A stretch of 51,285 nt of DNA, from the NCBI GenBank assembly GCA_016926755.1, contig JAFGNZ010000071.1:1-51285 (forward strand). Direction: 5' to 3'. The notes beneath the pieces are model-generated. The model had not been told where the DNA came from. It saw only the letters and a program-made list of their open reading frames with translations, and searched no databases. Shown here one piece after another: positions 1 through 17,802 of the stretch; the stretch's first letter is position 1; each line of letters begins with the position of its first letter. Position numbers and translations under genes: made by a program. The stretch comes from Myxococcaceae bacterium. Its GTDB lineage: Bacteria > Myxococcota > Myxococcia > Myxococcales > Myxococcaceae.

Positions 1-1019
1 AGCGTCTGCAGCGGCAGGTGGCGCACCGGCCGGGCGCTCTCGATGAGGAAGCCCGCGTCGCCCAGGAAGCCTTCCACCTCCGCTGGCGTGTACGCCGCCG
101 CCTTCGAGGTGAGGAAGTAGTGCAGGCCGATGAGGGACGCGGCGCTCGGCTCCGACTCCACCTCCTCGCGCAGGTACTCCAGGACGGCGAGCGTCCCCTT
201 GGGCGCCAGCGCGGTGCGCACCCGGCGCAGCAGCGCCACGTTCTGCGCGGGGGGCAGGTGATGCATCACCTGGAAGAGCAGCACCGCGTCATACGGGCCG
301 CCCAGCTCCGAGGTGAGGATGTTGCCCTCGCGGTGCGTCACCAGGTGAGACAGCCCGGCCGAGGCGATGATCTCCCGCCCCACGCGCGCGCTGCCCTCCA
401 GATCCAGCACGGTGGCCCGCAGCCCCTTGTGGCGCTGGCACAGCTCCGCGGAGAACCAGCCGTGGGCGCCGCCGAGATCCAGCACGTGCCTGGCGCCTCG
501 GGGCAGGGGGATGGACGAGGCCACCTCCGGGGCCGCCAGCCGCGCCAGCTGGTGCATGGCGTGGATGTAGTCCCGCCAGCGGGGATCCTCCGGGGCGAGG
601 TCGTGGATGCCCACCGGCTGCCCGGTGCGCACCATCTCCTCGAGCTGGCTCCACCACTCCCACTGGGCGTAGTTGAACTCGATGAAGCCGCCGATGTACT
701 GGGGCGAGCGCGGATCCAGCCACCGCCGCGCCCGCTCCTCCAGCGAGTAGCGGCCCCGCTTGCGCTTCACCACCTCGCACGAAACCAGGGCCTCCAGCAG
801 CGCGCGCGTGCCCTCGGGGGAGAGCTTCAGCCGCTCGGCCAGGGCCTCCACCGTGGTGGGGCCCTCCGCCAGCGCCGCGTACACCCCCAGCCTCACCCCG
901 GCCATCATCGTCCGGGAGGCCATCATCCCGAAGAAGACGTGCACCATGGGCATGGGCGCGAGGTTGAGCCACTCCGCCACGCGCTCCAGCAGGGTGTCCG
1001 CCCGGAAGCCGAGCCGCAT
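1..1019 (-). CDS. SAM-dependent O-methyltransferase (partial, 3' end beyond window)
   Basis: Reading from an ATG at 1019 leftward gives about 339 codons without a stop before the window edge. The N-terminal ~100 residues form a winged-helix/dimerisation region (LGVYAALAEGPTTVEALAERL), and the SAM-binding motif follows as VLDLGGAHGWFS, with LLFQVMHHLPP further on. This arrangement is that of the acetylserotonin/hydroxyneurosporene O-methyltransferase class (dimerisation domain plus Methyltransf_2), which methylates hydroxyl groups of small molecules. The substrate is not visible. The start codon overlaps the stop of the preceding secreted-protein gene (ATGA), so the two are probably translated together. 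It could belong to a pathway to the left of the window. The family call is firm, the role is open. Confidence 0.8.
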   Translation of the reverse strand, partial: MRLGFRADTLLERVAEWLNLAPMPMVHVFFGMMASRTMMAGVRLGVYAALAEGPTTVEALAERLKLSPEGTRALLEALVSCEVVKRKRGRYSLEERARRWLDPRSPQYIGGFIEFNYAQWEWWSQLEEMVRTGQPVGIHDLAPEDPRWRDYIHAMHQLARLAAPEVASSIPLPRGARHVLDLGGAHGWFSAELCQRHKGLRATVLDLEGSARVGREIIASAGLSHLVTHREGNILTSELGGPYDAVLLFQVMHHLPPAQNVALLRRVRTALAPKGTLAVLEYLREEVESEPSAASLIGLHYFLTSKAAAYTPAEVEGFLGDAGFLIESARPVRHLPLQT

Positions 1020-1387
1020 CAGCGCCTCCTCCGCCAGCGCGCCGCCAGCCCCACGCCCACCAGCACCAGGGCGGCCTCGGGGCCCAGCAGGCACCCCACC
1101 CGCTCCGCCTCGCGGACACCCGTGTAGCGGCACTTGCCCTGCTTGCAGCTGAAGCGGGGCGAGCAGTCGTTGCTGCTCCGGCAGTCCACGACGACGCGGC
1201 CCGTGCCGTCCTCCCCCTCCGGGTTGTCGCGATCGGCGCCTCCCTCGCCCACCGAGGCATCGGGCGTGGAGGAGGGGACCCCTCCGTCCTCGCCGTCACC
1301 CACCTGCGCCCACGGGGTGCAGGGCACGCCGAGCCCCAGGCCCAGCAGCAGGGTGAGCAGGCAGGTGCGCGGAGCGGGGGAGGCCAT
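1019..1387 (-). CDS. small secreted Cys-rich protein with MYXO-CTERM-like tail
   Basis: A 122-residue protein starting MASPAPRTCLLTLLLGLGLG, a clear signal peptide ending near PWAQ. An acidic, low-complexity linker (GDGEDGGVPSSTPDASVGEGG) follows. A four-cysteine segment comes next (C..SNDCSPRFSCKQGKC), like the small disulphide knots common in myxobacterial surface proteins. The C-terminus has GC, a hydrophobic stretch and RWRRRR, which matches the layout of MYXO-CTERM sorting tails (Cys, transmembrane helix, Arg cluster). I chose the ATG at 1387 because it begins the signal peptide; an in-frame ATG at 1543 would add a polar leader. The stop overlaps the methyltransferase start. The function is unknown, and surface display is inferred. 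Confidence 0.65.
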   Translation of the reverse strand: MASPAPRTCLLTLLLGLGLGVPCTPWAQVGDGEDGGVPSSTPDASVGEGGADRDNPEGEDGTGRVVVDCRSSNDCSPRFSCKQGKCRYTGVREAERVGCLLGPEAALVLVGVGLAARWRRRR

Positions 1388-1487
1388 GGGGGGCACGAAC
1401 CTAGCTGCCCAGCGGCCGAGATGCACCTCTGGGAGCGCAAACAGTTTCCTGATCCTGCCTCGGGGTTTTGCTAGGTTACGCCCACTG

Positions 1488-2813
1488 ATGGCCCCTCGAA
1501 TCCTCGTCGTCGACGACAACCCGGAGCTCCTCTCCCTTCTCACGCAGCTCTTCGAGGATGCGGGTTATGAGGTGAGCGGGGCCAGCCGCGGCAGGCAGGC
1601 CGTGGAGCTGGCGCGAGCCCAGTCTCCCGCCGCCGCGGTGATCGACATCCTGCTGCCCGACATGATGGGCTACCACCTCGCTGACACGCTGCGTAAGGAG
1701 CAGCCGCAGCTGCCGCTGCTCTTCATCACCGGGGTATTCAAAGGAGGCAAGCACGCCCTCGAGGCCCGGCAGAAGTACGCGGCCGCGGGCTACTTCGAGA
1801 AGCCCTTCGAGGCGCAGAAGCTGCTGGAGGCGGTGGCGAAGCTGGTGCCCCCGGAGAAGAAGGCGCCCCCGGCCTCCTCGCTCAAGGACGCCTTCGAGGT
1901 GGAGCTGGACATCGACGTGGAGGAGGAGGGGCCGCAGGACGCGATGGAGCTCACCGGCCGGATCAAAGTGACGGGGGGCGGCAACCTGTCGGCGGAGATC
2001 CGCGGCGCCAACCTCACCGCCAACCCGATGCAGAAGGGGCCGGTGACGGTGGTGCGCCCGCCGCAGCCGGGGCGGCCGCCGGAGCCGGTGCCCGCGGGAG
2101 GCGGGGCGCCGGGCATGCGCCGGGGCGAGCTGAAGGACAACCTGCCCTCGCTCATCACGGCCTTCTACCTGGCGCGCGAGACGGGCGAGCTGGGCGTGCA
2201 GCGCGGCAAGGTGAAGAAGGTGGTGTACTTCGAGCAGGGCACCCCGGTGTTCGCCCTGTCCAACCTGCTGTCGGACAGGTTCGGCCAGTTCCTGGTGCGG
2301 GTGGGGAAGATCCGGCCCGAGCAGCTCCAGGACGCGACGACGGTGGCCACGCAGACGCAGCGCCGCACGGGAGACGTGCTGGTGGAGCGCGGCCTGCTCA
2401 AGGACACCGAGCGGCTCTACTACGTGGGCCAGCAGGTGAAGGCCATCATCTACTCGCTCTTCTCGTGGGATGACGGCACCTACATGATGAGCTTCAAGGA
2501 GAAGGCCGTCGCCGAGTCCATCAAGCTGGATCTCCACCCGGCCAACCTGATCGTCCGCGGGGTGAAGAAGCTCTACAAGCCCGAGCGCCTGCGCCGGCTG
2601 CTGCGGCCGGAGGATCGCCTCATCCCCGCGGTGGCGCCGGCCTACCAGCTCAACGAGGTGGAGCTGGAGCGCTGGGAGGCGGAGCTGCTGCCGAAGGTGG
2701 ATGGCAACCGCACCGTCGCGGAGCTGCTGGCCTACGCCAACCGGCCCGAGCAGGTCGTCTATGGCTTCCTGGTGGCGATGATGTCGCTGGGGATCCTGGA
2801 TCGCCGCACCTAG
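1488..2813 (+). CDS. response regulator with DUF4388 (PATAN) output domain
   Basis: A 441-residue protein. Residues 1-125 are a receiver domain with the acidic pair D9/D10, phosphoacceptor D53 (VIDILLPDMMGY), the conserved Thr in LLFITG and Lys in YFEKPF. A linker rich in acidic residues and Pro/Gly follows. From about residue 215 a DUF4388/PATAN-type region begins (ELKDNLPSLITAFYLARETGELGV) and contains a helical segment with LVERGLLKD. Proteins of this build are frequent in myxobacteria and act in protein-interaction signalling rather than direct DNA binding. No DNA-binding domain is visible. The ATG at 1488 immediately starts the receiver fold and lies just downstream of a possible -10 (TAGGTT at 1472-1477), so the leader would be very short. 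The stop overlaps that of the convergent radical SAM gene. Confidence 0.85.
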   Translation: MAPRILVVDDNPELLSLLTQLFEDAGYEVSGASRGRQAVELARAQSPAAAVIDILLPDMMGYHLADTLRKEQPQLPLLFITGVFKGGKHALEARQKYAAAGYFEKPFEAQKLLEAVAKLVPPEKKAPPASSLKDAFEVELDIDVEEEGPQDAMELTGRIKVTGGGNLSAEIRGANLTANPMQKGPVTVVRPPQPGRPPEPVPAGGGAPGMRRGELKDNLPSLITAFYLARETGELGVQRGKVKKVVYFEQGTPVFALSNLLSDRFGQFLVRVGKIRPEQLQDATTVATQTQRRTGDVLVERGLLKDTERLYYVGQQVKAIIYSLFSWDDGTYMMSFKEKAVAESIKLDLHPANLIVRGVKKLYKPERLRRLLRPEDRLIPAVAPAYQLNEVELERWEAELLPKVDGNRTVAELLAYANRPEQVVYGFLVAMMSLGILDRRT

Positions 2814-4774
2814 CGGGCCGGCCGCGACTGCGCGGGGGGCGCGTGCTGGCGCCCGCGCAGCTCGCGCTCGTGGAGGTTGCGGATGCGGCGCGCGGCCTGC
2901 TCCGGGGTGAAGGCCGGCGCCAGCGAGAGGTACCGGTCCCCCTCGCGGAACATCAGCGCGCGCCCGGACCAGTCCTCCAGCAGCCCGCGCAGCGTGGGCT
3001 CGCCCAGCTCGGGAAACTCGGCGGCGAGCTCCTCGAAGCGCCGCACCTCCATGCAGTACACGTAGACGTCCCGGTCCCGCCCGCGCAGGAGGATCGTCCG
3101 CGCCTGCCCCGAGCGCCCATCCAGGATGCGGATGAAGGAGCCGCCGTCCAGGTACGCCATCAGGTGCTTGTAGGGCCCCTGCCGGGCCTGGCTGTACACG
3201 TGCGTCCACAGCTCGCAGGCCTCGTGCACGGGGGCCCAGTCCGCCGGCTCGCCCGCCACGTCGAAGGACAAGTCGAACAGCGCCAGCCGCTGGTACACCT
3301 CCTCCGGCAGCCCCGCCTTGTAGAAGTCCGCGTTGCGCAGATGGGAGACGGGGAACTGCTCGCGCAGCACGTCGATGGTGGAGCCGCGCCCCAGCCAGAA
3401 GCCGTTGGCCGACAGCGGCTCGTACTGCAGCGCGTACGTGAGGATGTTCTCCACCGTCTCGGCCACCTCCTCCGGCAGCGAGCCCGGGTAGCGCGTGAGC
3501 AGGTTGGCGTTGTTGGAGATCTCCAGCTCGTGGCACGTCTTCATCGCCTGGAGGTTGGTGATGACGGAGGTGCCCTTGCCGATGCGCTTGAGGAACGAGG
3601 CGGACAGGCCCTCGATGCCGAACTGCACGAAGCGCACCCCCGCCTCCCACAGCTGGAGGATCTCCCACGGGCTCACGTGGGCGCGCATCTCGTAGAAGAG
3701 GGCGAAGTCCTTGCCGCTGTCGAGGATGCCGCGGGCGAACTCCTCGATGCCCTTGGCGCGGATGATGTTGTCCAGGAAGAAGATGGCGCTGTTGCCGTAG
3801 CGCTCGCTCAGCGCCACCATCTCCGACACCAGCCGCGGCGTCGTCTTCTCCCGGTAGCCGTTCCACTGCACGTTGAGGTTGCAGAAGTGGCACGTCTGCT
3901 TCGGGTTGCCCGTGCGCCGCGTCCGGTCCCACCAGCAGCCGCGCGAGCCCTCCACCGGGAGCACCCAGAGGAAGCCGTGCTGCTCGGCCTTGGCGGCGTA
4001 GGCGTCGTAGTCCGGCAGCGGCAGCTCATCCATGCCGCGCGTCTCCCAGAGCGCCACGCCGTTGTCCATGTGCGGGGCCACGCTGGCCGACAGCACGCCC
4101 TGGACGTTGAGCATGTCCGTGGCGCCCGCCTCCAGCTCGCGCAGCAGGGCCAGGAGGGGCTGCTCGCCCTCGCCCTGGATGACGTAGTCCAGGAAGGGGT
4201 ACTCCCGCAGCAGCGAGGGGCCCACCTTGCTGGAGACGGTGGAGCCGCCCATCACCACCTTCGTCCGGGGCGAGGCCTCCTTCAGCCGGCGCGCCAGGGA
4301 GAGGTTGGCGAAGAGCTGGCCGAAGCACGTGGTGAGGCCCACCACGTCCGGGGCCGCGGCGGCCACCTCCGCCACCACCTTGTCCAGGTGGGCGCCGAGG
4401 ATGGACTGGATGCGCTCGAAGATGCCCTCGTGGGTGGGCGCCTCGCCGAAGGTGTCCTCGGGGAAGCGCTCGGCGTTGTCCAGGCGCCAGGCGCCGCCCC
4501 GCTTCGTCACCGAGCTCACGAAGTAGTCCCGCACCGCGGCGCGCCGCTCCGGGTACAGGAACGGCGTGTAGAGCAGCTCGCCGATGTCGTACGCCTCCAG
4601 GGAGATGCCGTCGTACAGCGGGAAGCCGAGCTGCAGCGCGACGTCCACGTAGTCGTACCGGCACTCCGTCTGGAAGTCCGGCGCGTGCTGCTGGAGGTAG
4701 GCGGAGAGCGAGCCGAGCGCGGCGGAGGGGCGCTCGTAGACGGACCAGGGCAGGGCGAGGAGGACACACTTCAT
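2810..4774 (-). CDS. B12-binding-domain radical SAM enzyme, RiPP-rSAM-1-like
   Basis: A 654-residue protein. Residues ~1-240 form a cobalamin-binding Rossmann region (DVVGLTTCFGQLFANLSLA, VVMGGS, VIQGEGE). No DxHxxG motif is seen, as in base-off-type enzymes. The radical SAM cluster motif is C280, C295, C298, preceded by GSRGCWW. The GCWW context and overall length match the family called RiPP maturation radical SAM protein 1, whose members often methylate unactivated carbons. In that family the spacing is normally CX7CX2C; here it is CX14CX2C because of an inserted loop (DRTRRTGNPKQT). A ~250-residue C-terminal extension follows the barrel. The start at ATG 4774 gives a canonical N-terminus (MKCVLLALPW). 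The gene diverges from the NRPS operon, and a role in C-methylation or another radical change to the NRPS product or an amino acid precursor is inferred. No RiPP precursor was seen nearby. Confidence 0.85.
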   Translation of the reverse strand: MKCVLLALPWSVYERPSAALGSLSAYLQQHAPDFQTECRYDYVDVALQLGFPLYDGISLEAYDIGELLYTPFLYPERRAAVRDYFVSSVTKRGGAWRLDNAERFPEDTFGEAPTHEGIFERIQSILGAHLDKVVAEVAAAAPDVVGLTTCFGQLFANLSLARRLKEASPRTKVVMGGSTVSSKVGPSLLREYPFLDYVIQGEGEQPLLALLRELEAGATDMLNVQGVLSASVAPHMDNGVALWETRGMDELPLPDYDAYAAKAEQHGFLWVLPVEGSRGCWWDRTRRTGNPKQTCHFCNLNVQWNGYREKTTPRLVSEMVALSERYGNSAIFFLDNIIRAKGIEEFARGILDSGKDFALFYEMRAHVSPWEILQLWEAGVRFVQFGIEGLSASFLKRIGKGTSVITNLQAMKTCHELEISNNANLLTRYPGSLPEEVAETVENILTYALQYEPLSANGFWLGRGSTIDVLREQFPVSHLRNADFYKAGLPEEVYQRLALFDLSFDVAGEPADWAPVHEACELWTHVYSQARQGPYKHLMAYLDGGSFIRILDGRSGQARTILLRGRDRDVYVYCMEVRRFEELAAEFPELGEPTLRGLLEDWSGRALMFREGDRYLSLAPAFTPEQAARRIRNLHERELRGRQHAPPAQSRPAR

Positions 4775-4936
4775 ACGGCCACCTTGTGCTGGCGGGGGGG
4801 CGCGCCGGCCAGGGCTGGCGCGAGACACCGGGGCAGTAGAGCACGGGCCCTCGACGGATGGCGACAGCGGACGATGTGGCAGGGCGTGGCACTGGCCTGC
4901 CAGACGAGCGAGAGGGCGATCCGACCGCGCAGGTCA

Positions 4937-4966
4937 TTGAAGGCCTCGGTGGACCTTCGTTAGGGT
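4937..4966 (+). promoter_or_regulatory. candidate sigma-70-type promoter for the NRPS operon
   Basis: TTGAAG at 4937-4942 and TAGGGT at 4961-4966 are separated by 18 bases. This would start transcription near 4973, about 30 bases before the NRPS1 ATG. Similar -10 elements (TAGGGT/TAGGTT) occur before other genes of such genomes. The call rests on sequence resemblance only. Confidence 0.35.
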
Positions 4967-5001
4967 GCGGCGCCCTCGCGACCGTCCTTCCCGCGCTACC
5001 C

Positions 5002-15375
<10,374 letters not shown>

Positions 15376-15383
15376 TCGCCCCC

Positions 15384-16643
15384 ATGCGCCCCGACGACAC
15401 CTCCATCTTCGAGCAGCGGGAGTCCAATGTTCGCAGCTACAGCCGGGCGTTCCCCACCGTCTTCCAGCGCGCGAAGGGCTCGGAGATCTTCGATGCCTCG
15501 GGGCGGCGCTACCTGGACTTCTTCGCCGGCGCCGGGACGCTCAACTATGGGCACAACCCGGAGGCGCTGAAGAAGCCGCTGCTGGAGTACCTGGCGCAGG
15601 ACGGCATCATCCACGCGCTGGATGCGTACACCACCGCCAAGCGCGAGCTCCTGGAGCGCTTCCAGGCCCTCATCCTCGCCCCGCGAGGCATGGACCACCG
15701 GGTGCAGTTCTGCGGGCCCACGGGCACCAACGCGGTGGAGGCGGCGCTGAAGCTGGCGCGCAAGGTGACGGGGCGCATGGGCATGTTCGCCTTCTCCGGC
15801 TCGTACCACGGCATGTCCCAGGGCAGCAGCTCGGTGACGGGGAGCCGGAGCGTGCGCGCCTCCACGGGCATCCCCCTGGGCCACACCACCTTCTTCCCGT
15901 ACCCGGACGGGCCGGGCGGGGCCTACGACGCGCTGCCGTACATGGAGCGCATGCTCGCGGACAACTGCTCGGGCGTGGATCTGCCCGCGGCCGTCATCCT
16001 CGAGACGGTGCAGATGGATGGCGGCATCTACATCGCGCCGCCCGAGTGGCTCCAGGCGCTGCGCGCCTTCACGCAGCGGCACGGCATCCTGCTCATCGTG
16101 GATGACATCCAGGCCGGCTGTGGCCGCACCGGGCGCTTCTTCTCCTTCGAGCGGGCCGGCATCACCCCGGATCTGGTGACGCTGTCCAAGGCGATCGGCG
16201 GCTACGGCCTGCCCATGTCCCTGCTGCTGATGCGGCCGGAGCTGGATCGCTGGCGGCCGGGCGAGCACACCGGCACCTTCCGCGGCAACCAGCTCGCCTT
16301 CGTGGCGGGCAGCGCGGCGCTGGACTTCTGGAAGGATGAGCGCTTCACGGAGGAGCTGGCGCGGAAGGAGCGCGCCGTGGCGGACTTCCTCCGCCAGGAG
16401 CTCACCGCGAAGCACAGCGGCCTGGCGGTGCGCGGCATCGGCCTGGCCCACGGCGTGGACTTCTCGGGCGCGGGAGGGCCGGAGCGGGCCTCCCAGGTGC
16501 AGCGCCGCTGCTTCGAGCGCGGCCTCATCGTCGAGCAGTGCGGCCGGGATGACGTCGTCGTCAAGCTGCTGCCCCCGCTCACCACGCCCCTGGAGCAGCT
16601 CCTGGAGGGCTGCGGCATCCTGCGGGATGCGATCGCTGACTGA
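15384..16643 (+). CDS. ectB: diaminobutyrate--2-oxoglutarate aminotransferase (EctB-like, class III PLP)
   Basis: A 419-residue class III aminotransferase with the pyridoxal-binding lysine K269 (LSKAIGGYG). It closely follows EctB: IFEQRESNVRSYSRAFPTVF at the N-terminus, DFFAGAGTLNYGHNP, GPTGTNAVEAALKLARKVTGR and IPLGHTTF. EctB transfers an amino group from glutamate to aspartate-4-semialdehyde, giving L-2,4-diaminobutyrate. No ectA or ectC lies beside it, so the product is more likely meant for the NRPSs than for ectoine. It starts 8 bases after the NRPS1 stop. A TTG at 15372, overlapping that stop as TTGA, has a better-placed purine-rich site (AGGGAAA) and could be the true start, adding four residues. 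Other omega-transaminations cannot be excluded. Confidence 0.85.
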   Translation: MRPDDTSIFEQRESNVRSYSRAFPTVFQRAKGSEIFDASGRRYLDFFAGAGTLNYGHNPEALKKPLLEYLAQDGIIHALDAYTTAKRELLERFQALILAPRGMDHRVQFCGPTGTNAVEAALKLARKVTGRMGMFAFSGSYHGMSQGSSSVTGSRSVRASTGIPLGHTTFFPYPDGPGGAYDALPYMERMLADNCSGVDLPAAVILETVQMDGGIYIAPPEWLQALRAFTQRHGILLIVDDIQAGCGRTGRFFSFERAGITPDLVTLSKAIGGYGLPMSLLLMRPELDRWRPGEHTGTFRGNQLAFVAGSAALDFWKDERFTEELARKERAVADFLRQELTAKHSGLAVRGIGLAHGVDFSGAGGPERASQVQRRCFERGLIVEQCGRDDVVVKLLPPLTTPLEQLLEGCGILRDAIAD

Positions 16644-16697
16644 GCCCACCTTGTCCGCCGTGTCACCTCGAACCTCAGTGTCTGGAGCCGTACCGCG

Positions 16698-17780
16698 ATG
16701 AGTTCCTCGGAAGCCCCACGCCCCACGGTCTGCGCCTACAACGAATGGGATCCCCTGGAGGAGGTCATCGTCGGCGTGGTCGATCACGCCACGGTGCCTG
16801 ACTATGACGTGGCGCTGCGGGCGACGCTGCCGGACAACATGTATGAGTTCTTCCGGAAGAACGCCGGCAGGCCCTTCCCGCCAGCGCGGATCGAGGCGGC
16901 GAAGAAGGACCTGGAAGAGCTGGTCCACCTGCTGGAGGCCGAGGGCGTCACCGTGCGCCGCCCGGACGTGATGGACTTCAGCCAGCCCATCGCCACGCCG
17001 GACTTCCGGGCGAGCAACGGCCTGTACGCGGCCATGCCGCGCGACGTGCTGCTCGTCATCGGCGAGGAGATCATCGAGGCGCCCATGGCGTGGCGCTCGC
17101 GGTACTTCGAGCCCATGGCGTACCGCTCGCTGATCAAAGAGTACTTCAAGAAGGGGGCGCGGTGGACGGCGGCGCCCAAGCCGCGGATGGCGGACGCGCT
17201 GTACGATCGGGACTTCGTCGATCCGAAGCCAGGCGAGCCGATGCGCTACGCCATCACCGAGTTCGAGCCGACGTTCGACGCGGCGGACTTCGTGCGCTGC
17301 GGGCGGGACATCTTCGGCCAGAAGAGCAACGTCACGAACGACTTCGGCATCGAGTGGCTGCGGCGCCACCTGGGCAGCGAGTACCGCCTCCACATCTTCG
17401 AGTTCGCGGACACCCACCCCATGCACATCGACGCCACGCTGATGCCGCTGGCGCCGGGCAAGCTCCTGATCAACCCGGAGCGCGTACCGGAGGTGCCGGC
17501 GATCTTCAAGGGCTGGGACGTGTTGCACGCGCCCAAGCCGATCTTCCCGGAGGAGCCGCCGCTCTACATGACCAGCAAGTGGATCAACATGAACATCCTC
17601 ATGCTGGATGAGCAGCGGGTGGTGGTGGAGAAGAGCGACGAGCCGATGATCGCCGCGTTCAAGCGGTGGGGCTTCAAGCCGCTGCTGTGCAACTTCCGGA
17701 ACTTCAACTCGTTTGGTGGCTCGTTCCACTGCGCGACGGCGGACGTCCGCCGGCGTGGAACCCTCCAGTCGTACTTCTGA
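16698..17780 (+). CDS. arginine:glycine-type amidinotransferase homologue
   Basis: A 360-residue member of the AGAT family, relatives of vertebrate GATM and of cyanotoxin enzymes CyrA and SxtG. These move the amidino group of arginine to an amine, releasing ornithine. The catalytic triad is visible: D194 (FDAADF), H243 (PMHIDA) and C345 (GGSFHC followed by ADVRRRGTLQSY). The Asp-His spacing of 49 equals that of human AGAT (254/303), and the His-Cys spacing is 102 against 104. The gene lies 54 bases after ectB and 22 before NRPS2. The natural acceptor is unknown. Diaminobutyrate from the preceding gene would give 2-amino-4-guanidinobutyrate, while glycine would give guanidinoacetate. Family assignment is secure; the acceptor is inferred from context. 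Confidence 0.92.
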   Translation: MSSSEAPRPTVCAYNEWDPLEEVIVGVVDHATVPDYDVALRATLPDNMYEFFRKNAGRPFPPARIEAAKKDLEELVHLLEAEGVTVRRPDVMDFSQPIATPDFRASNGLYAAMPRDVLLVIGEEIIEAPMAWRSRYFEPMAYRSLIKEYFKKGARWTAAPKPRMADALYDRDFVDPKPGEPMRYAITEFEPTFDAADFVRCGRDIFGQKSNVTNDFGIEWLRRHLGSEYRLHIFEFADTHPMHIDATLMPLAPGKLLINPERVPEVPAIFKGWDVLHAPKPIFPEEPPLYMTSKWINMNILMLDEQRVVVEKSDEPMIAAFKRWGFKPLLCNFRNFNSFGGSFHCATADVRRRGTLQSYF

Positions 17781-17802
17781 GCGCCCCGGACCCACGCGAG
17801 CC

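Noticed and set aside
4887-4901. TGGCAC...CTGCC resembling a sigma-54 promoter before NRPS1
   Set aside because: Nine rather than ten bases lie between the GG and GC elements, and no enhancer-binding regulator gene is adjacent.
4858-5001. In-frame upstream extension of NRPS1 (ATG 4858)
   Set aside because: The added 48 residues show no C-domain or docking sequence and cover the likely promoter; ATG 5002 is more natural.
15384-16643. Ectoine synthesis locus
   Set aside because: Only the aminotransferase is present; no acetyltransferase EctA-type or EctC-type cyclase gene flanks it, and NRPS genes bracket it.
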